Notes under the pieces: model-generated
The model's database searches: none
What the model saw: the letters and a program-made list of their open reading frames with translations, nothing else
Told to the model about the DNA's origin: nothing
Translations under genes and position numbers: made by a program
Assembly (NCBI GenBank): GCA_003133425.1
Contig: PKXI01000243.1
Span: forward strand, 1-10,155
Reading direction: 5' to 3'
DNA: 10,155 nt
Source of the DNA: Acidobacteriaceae bacterium
GTDB lineage: Bacteria > Acidobacteriota > Terriglobia > Terriglobales > Acidobacteriaceae
Part shown: piece by piece, positions 5,687 through 10,155 of the stretch
Layout of the letters: each line of letters begins with the position of its first letter
Numbering within the stretch: the first letter of the stretch is position 1

Positions 5687-6469
5687 ATGAAGTACGTAGT
5701 CAAATTGGGCGGAGCGGGCCTTGAGACTCCCTCGTTGCTGGAAGGCTGTACGCGCGCCATCGTCGAACTGGTGCGCGACGGCAACCAGGTGGCCGTGGTG
5801 CACGGCGGCGGCGTGCAGTTGACGAATACGCTGAAGGCACTGGGCAAGCAGAGCGAGTTCATCAACGGACTGCGGATTACGGATGCGGAGACGCGCGATG
5901 TTGCGCTGATGGTGCTGGCCGGCAAGGTGAACAAAAAGCTGGTGGCGTCGCTGGGCGCACTCGGACAACCGGCGGTGGGGATGTCGGGCGGCGACGGATT
6001 GCTTTTCCGCGCGCGGAAAAAGCGGACCGCGCCGGATCTTGGTTTTGTGGGCGAGATTGCAGCGAGCGATCCGCGCTGGCTTGAGGCTATCTGGCAGTTG
6101 AACGGCGTGCCTGTGCTTTGTTCGCTGGCGCTTGGATTTGACGGCGAGTACTACAACATCAACGCGGACGAGATGGCAGCGGCATGCGCGGTTGCATGCG
6201 GCGCGGATGCGCTCGTCTTTCTTACCGATGTTCCCGGCGTGAAAGATGCGAACGGAGAAGTACTCCGATGGCTGAGCATCGATCAGATTGCCGAGATGGC
6301 GAAGAGCGCCGTGATTACCGGCGGCATGTTGCCCAAGCTAGGCGCCTGCCGCGAAGCACTATTGAACGGCGTGAAACGCGTAAGGATTTTACCCGCGGAG
6401 GCGGCCGGTTCCCTTCCCGACCTGTGCAGCACTCGCGTAGCCCACGGCACCGAAGTGATGGTTGCCTAG
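5687..6469 (+). CDS. argB: Acetylglutamate kinase
   Basis: This 260-residue amino-acid kinase phosphorylates N-acetylglutamate with ATP, the second step of the pathway. The ATP and substrate lysine K6 lies in VVKLGG, and the glycine loop HGGG at 39-42. The substrate-binding stretch GLRITDAETRDV is at 61-72 (R63), NINADE at 157-162 with catalytic D161, and GGMLPK at 212-217 with K217. Residues align closely with E. coli ArgB (258 residues). The protein begins directly at the first beta strand and lacks the extra N-terminal helix found in arginine-inhibited hexameric kinases. It is therefore probably a dimeric, arginine-insensitive form, which would leave control to ArgR and the acetylglutamate-forming enzyme. 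A clear GGAGGG (5675-5680) sets the start. Confidence 0.96.
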   Translation: MKYVVKLGGAGLETPSLLEGCTRAIVELVRDGNQVAVVHGGGVQLTNTLKALGKQSEFINGLRITDAETRDVALMVLAGKVNKKLVASLGALGQPAVGMSGGDGLLFRARKKRTAPDLGFVGEIAASDPRWLEAIWQLNGVPVLCSLALGFDGEYYNINADEMAAACAVACGADALVFLTDVPGVKDANGEVLRWLSIDQIAEMAKSAVITGGMLPKLGACREALLNGVKRVRILPAEAAGSLPDLCSTRVAHGTEVMVA

Positions 6470-6474
6470 GAGTG

Positions 6475-7752
6475 ATGAAATTGACAAAACTCGATCAGAT
6501 TCGTGCCGCGGAATCGCGGCTTCTGCTTTCAACCTACGATCGCTACCCAATTTTGTTTGTGGGCGGCGAGGGAGTGCACATTATTGATGAGCAGGGCGAA
6601 CGGTATCTCGACCTGCTGAGCGGCATCGGCGTGAATGCGCTGGGCTACAACCATCCGGTGATTGTGAATGCGATTGCCGAACAGAGCAAGAAGCTGATTC
6701 ACACCTCGAACCTCTACTACCACGAGGGGCAGGCGGAACTGGCGTTGCGGCTGACCGAGCGCACAGGAATGGATCGCGCGTTCTTTGCCAACACAGGCAC
6801 GGAAGCATGGGAGGGCGCGATGAAGTTGGCCCGGGCTCATGCGGGCGTGCTGCGCAGCGAAGGCAAGAACATCGGCACGAAATTTCTGGCACTGGAGCAG
6901 AGCTTCCACGGACGCACTTTCGGCGCGATGTCGACTACTTACAAGGACAAGTACCGCGAGCCGTTTGCGCCGGTGGTGCCGGGCGTGGAGTTTGTGAAGT
7001 TCAACGACGTGACTGATTTGCGCGCAAAGTTTTCGAACGAGGTCTGCGCCATTCTGGTTGAGGCGATTCAGGGCGAGGGCGGAATTCGGCTGCTGACGCA
7101 GGAGTTTTTCGCGGAGGCGCGGGCACTGGCGAACTCGACCGGAGCGCTGCTGATTGTGGATGAGATTCAGGCCGGGATGGGGCGCACGGGCAAGTGGTGC
7201 GCTTACCAGCATTACGGGATTCAGCCGGATATTACGACGCTGGCGAAACCCCTCGCGGGGGGCATTCCTCTCGGAGTGGTTTTGTGCACAGAGGAGGTGG
7301 CGCGGTCGTTCCACCCCGGCGTGCATGGGACTACATTTGGCGGCGGGCCGCTGGCATGCGCGGTTGCAGTAGCCGTGATCGATGCAATCGAGAAGGATGG
7401 CTTGCTGGCCAACGCGACGGAAGTGGGCGATTACTTCCAGAAACAGTTGCGCGGGCTGGCGAGAAGGCATGAAGCGATTGTGGACGTGAGGGGCAAGGGA
7501 TTGATGGTTGCGGCGGAACTCGATTCCGCAGAGCTTGGCAAGCGGACGGTGACGGAGATGCTGAAACGGCACATCCTGATCAATTGCACCAGCGACACGG
7601 TGCTGCGGTTCTTGCCGCCATTCATATTGGAGCGCGCGCATGTGGATACAGCAATCGCAGCGCTGGACGAAATCTTTACAGAATTTGCAGCCGGGCAGTA
7701 TGCGGCCGGTGAGGGTGCCGCGGCATCCGCAGGAGGACACCAACATGGTTAG
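6475..7752 (+). CDS. argD: Acetylornithine aminotransferase
   Basis: This 425-residue class III pyridoxal-phosphate aminotransferase converts N-acetylglutamate semialdehyde to N-acetylornithine using glutamate. The phosphate-binding region NTGTEAWEGAMKLAR is at 106-120 (Trp112 replaces the more usual Asn), FHGRTFGAM at 144-152, the cofactor-ring aspartate D229 in VDEIQAGMGRTG, and the Schiff-base lysine K258 in LAKPLAGG. HGTTFGGGPLAC is at 284-295. After about residue 404 comes an Ala/Gly-rich tail that overlaps the argF ribosome site and looks non-catalytic. Start: ATG at 6475 lies only 2 nt after AGGAG, while the in-frame TTG at 6481 would give an 8-nt spacing, so two residues are uncertain. 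The open frame runs 291 bp further upstream inside argB, which is a shadow. Confidence 0.95.
   Translation: MKLTKLDQIRAAESRLLLSTYDRYPILFVGGEGVHIIDEQGERYLDLLSGIGVNALGYNHPVIVNAIAEQSKKLIHTSNLYYHEGQAELALRLTERTGMDRAFFANTGTEAWEGAMKLARAHAGVLRSEGKNIGTKFLALEQSFHGRTFGAMSTTYKDKYREPFAPVVPGVEFVKFNDVTDLRAKFSNEVCAILVEAIQGEGGIRLLTQEFFAEARALANSTGALLIVDEIQAGMGRTGKWCAYQHYGIQPDITTLAKPLAGGIPLGVVLCTEEVARSFHPGVHGTTFGGGPLACAVAVAVIDAIEKDGLLANATEVGDYFQKQLRGLARRHEAIVDVRGKGLMVAAELDSAELGKRTVTEMLKRHILINCTSDTVLRFLPPFILERAHVDTAIAALDEIFTEFAAGQYAAGEGAAASAGGHQHG
7731..7736 (+). promoter_or_regulatory. Shine-Dalgarno deciding the argF start
   Basis: A consensus AGGAGG lies 8 nt before the ATG at 7745, inside the last codons of argD. 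It favours this start over the in-frame ATGs upstream at 7640 and downstream at 7760. Confidence 0.8.
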
Positions 7753-8770
7753 TAAAACGATGGAACGCCGGGACGTAGGAGTTCCGGTGCAGAAGGACCC
7801 GGATGTACTTGCCGCGGCGGCGCGACTGGCAGGCGAAGATCTTTGCTCGATTGCCGATTTGTCGAGCGGTGAAGTGCGCGCGATATTGAAGCTGGGGCAC
7901 GACGTGAAGCGGAATCCGCGCGAGTATCGCAATGCGCTAGACGCCAAGCAAATGGTGCTGATGTTCGAGAAGGCGAGCCTGCGTACGCGGCTGAGCTTTG
8001 AGACGGGCATCAACACGATGGGCGGCAACGCGATTTTCGTGGACCAGACCAACTCACCGCTGGGCGAGCGCGAGTCGATTGCCGATGTGGCGAAAAATGT
8101 TGAGCGCTGGGTGGATGTGATTGTGCTGCGGACGTATGCGCACGACACGATTACGGAGATGGCGGCCAACTCGCGCGTGCCGGTGGTGAATGCGCTCTCG
8201 GACTTCGAGCATCCCTGCCAGGCGCTGGCGGATTTTATGACGCTGGAAGAGCATATTGGCTCGCTGGCCGGGGCGAACTTTACCTACGTCGGCGACGGCA
8301 ACAATGTCTGCCACTCGCTCATGCTCACCGGCGCGCAACTCGGCGCCAACGTTACTGTGGCCACGCCGCGCGGCTACTCGCCGGACATCGAGATCGTTAC
8401 CCTGGCTCGCGACATCGCCCAGGCCAACAGCTGCGAACTGCGCCTGCTGCAAGACCCGCAGGCCGCTGCCGAAGGCGCGAATGCCATCTACACCGATGTG
8501 TGCGTCAGCATGGGCTTCGAGCACGAGTCCGCCAAGCGCGCACCGATCTTCAGGCCGTTCCAGGTGAACGAGGCGCTGATGCAGAAGGCACAGCCAAGCG
8601 CGGTGTTTATGCATTGTCTGCCGGCACGACGCAACGCGGAAGTGACGGATGCGGTGCTGGACGGGGCGCAGTCGATTGTGTTCGACCAGGCTGAAAACCG
8701 GATGCATGCGCAGAAGGCGTTGCTGCTGTTGTTGTTGGGTGGGCTGGCGAATGTGGAGAAGTTTCAGTAG
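7745..8770 (+). CDS. argF: Ornithine carbamoyltransferase
   Basis: This 341-residue cytoplasmic enzyme joins carbamoyl phosphate and ornithine to give citrulline. The carbamoyl-phosphate loop is SLRTR at 78-82 (STRTR in many homologues), HPCQ is at 156-159, the ornithine loop DVCVSMG at 251-257, the catalytic cysteine C291 in HCLPARRN, and AENRMHAQKALL at 316-327. The SMG loop argues for ornithine rather than acetylornithine as substrate, although RRN after HCLPA departs from the common HRG. About 30 residues precede the conserved fold, longer than in short OTCs. The start overlaps the argD stop by 8 bp. Base composition changes inside the gene: 8281-8580 counts 87 G and 108 C, against 107 G and 76 C in 7981-8280. 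The C terminus has six consecutive leucines coded by TTG/CTG. Confidence 0.95.
   Translation: MVSKTMERRDVGVPVQKDPDVLAAAARLAGEDLCSIADLSSGEVRAILKLGHDVKRNPREYRNALDAKQMVLMFEKASLRTRLSFETGINTMGGNAIFVDQTNSPLGERESIADVAKNVERWVDVIVLRTYAHDTITEMAANSRVPVVNALSDFEHPCQALADFMTLEEHIGSLAGANFTYVGDGNNVCHSLMLTGAQLGANVTVATPRGYSPDIEIVTLARDIAQANSCELRLLQDPQAAAEGANAIYTDVCVSMGFEHESAKRAPIFRPFQVNEALMQKAQPSAVFMHCLPARRNAEVTDAVLDGAQSIVFDQAENRMHAQKALLLLLLGGLANVEKFQ

Positions 8771-10155
<1,385 letters not shown>

Noticed and set aside
6529..8169. A 546-codon minus-strand open frame opposite argD and argF
   Set aside because: It lies fully antisense to two genes with clear catalytic motifs, has no recognisable domain, and is rich in Arg, Ser, Cys and His as expected for the reverse frame of GC-rich genes.

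Overview
This window looks like chromosomal DNA of a GC-rich bacterium, most likely an Acidobacteriota member of the class Terriglobia. That placement rests on the argR-C-B-D-F-G gene order, the pyrophosphate-type phosphofructokinase signature, and palindromic intergenic repeats of a kind I associate with that group. It was not checked against any database and is moderately confident.

Layout. Positions 1-54 hold a short palindromic repeat. A phosphofructokinase (55-1089, minus strand) follows, whose donor-site residues predict use of pyrophosphate rather than ATP. Positions 1090-1412 are non-coding and contain a likely pfk promoter and a heptad-periodic repeat. Next comes an unrecognised multi-pass membrane protein (1413-2048, plus), which overlaps by 47 bp, tail to tail, with a long-chain acyl-CoA synthetase (2002-3804, minus). 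Positions 3805-4135 are a second non-coding stretch with a palindromic repeat, a tandem pair of ARG boxes on a promoter, and a structured leader. From 4136 to the right edge lies the arginine cluster: argR, argC, argB, argD, argF and argG, the last cut off by the window end.

How the genes work together. ArgB, ArgC and ArgD convert N-acetylglutamate to N-acetylornithine. ArgF makes citrulline from ornithine, and ArgG joins citrulline to aspartate. The deacetylation step (argJ or argE), the acetylglutamate-forming step and argH are not seen and are presumably elsewhere or downstream. argR to argF are tightly packed (a 4-bp overlap, a 22-nt gap, a 5-nt gap and an 8-bp overlap), consistent with one transcript controlled by ArgR at its own promoter. 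argG follows after a 174-bp gap that carries a second copy of the palindromic repeat.

The window is mostly ordinary core metabolism, and I found no obviously new multi-gene system. The points most worth following up are the ARG-box pair with canonical spacing, a possible switchable leader in front of argR, the PPi signature of the phosphofructokinase, and a strand-composition break at argG with a similar patch inside argF.
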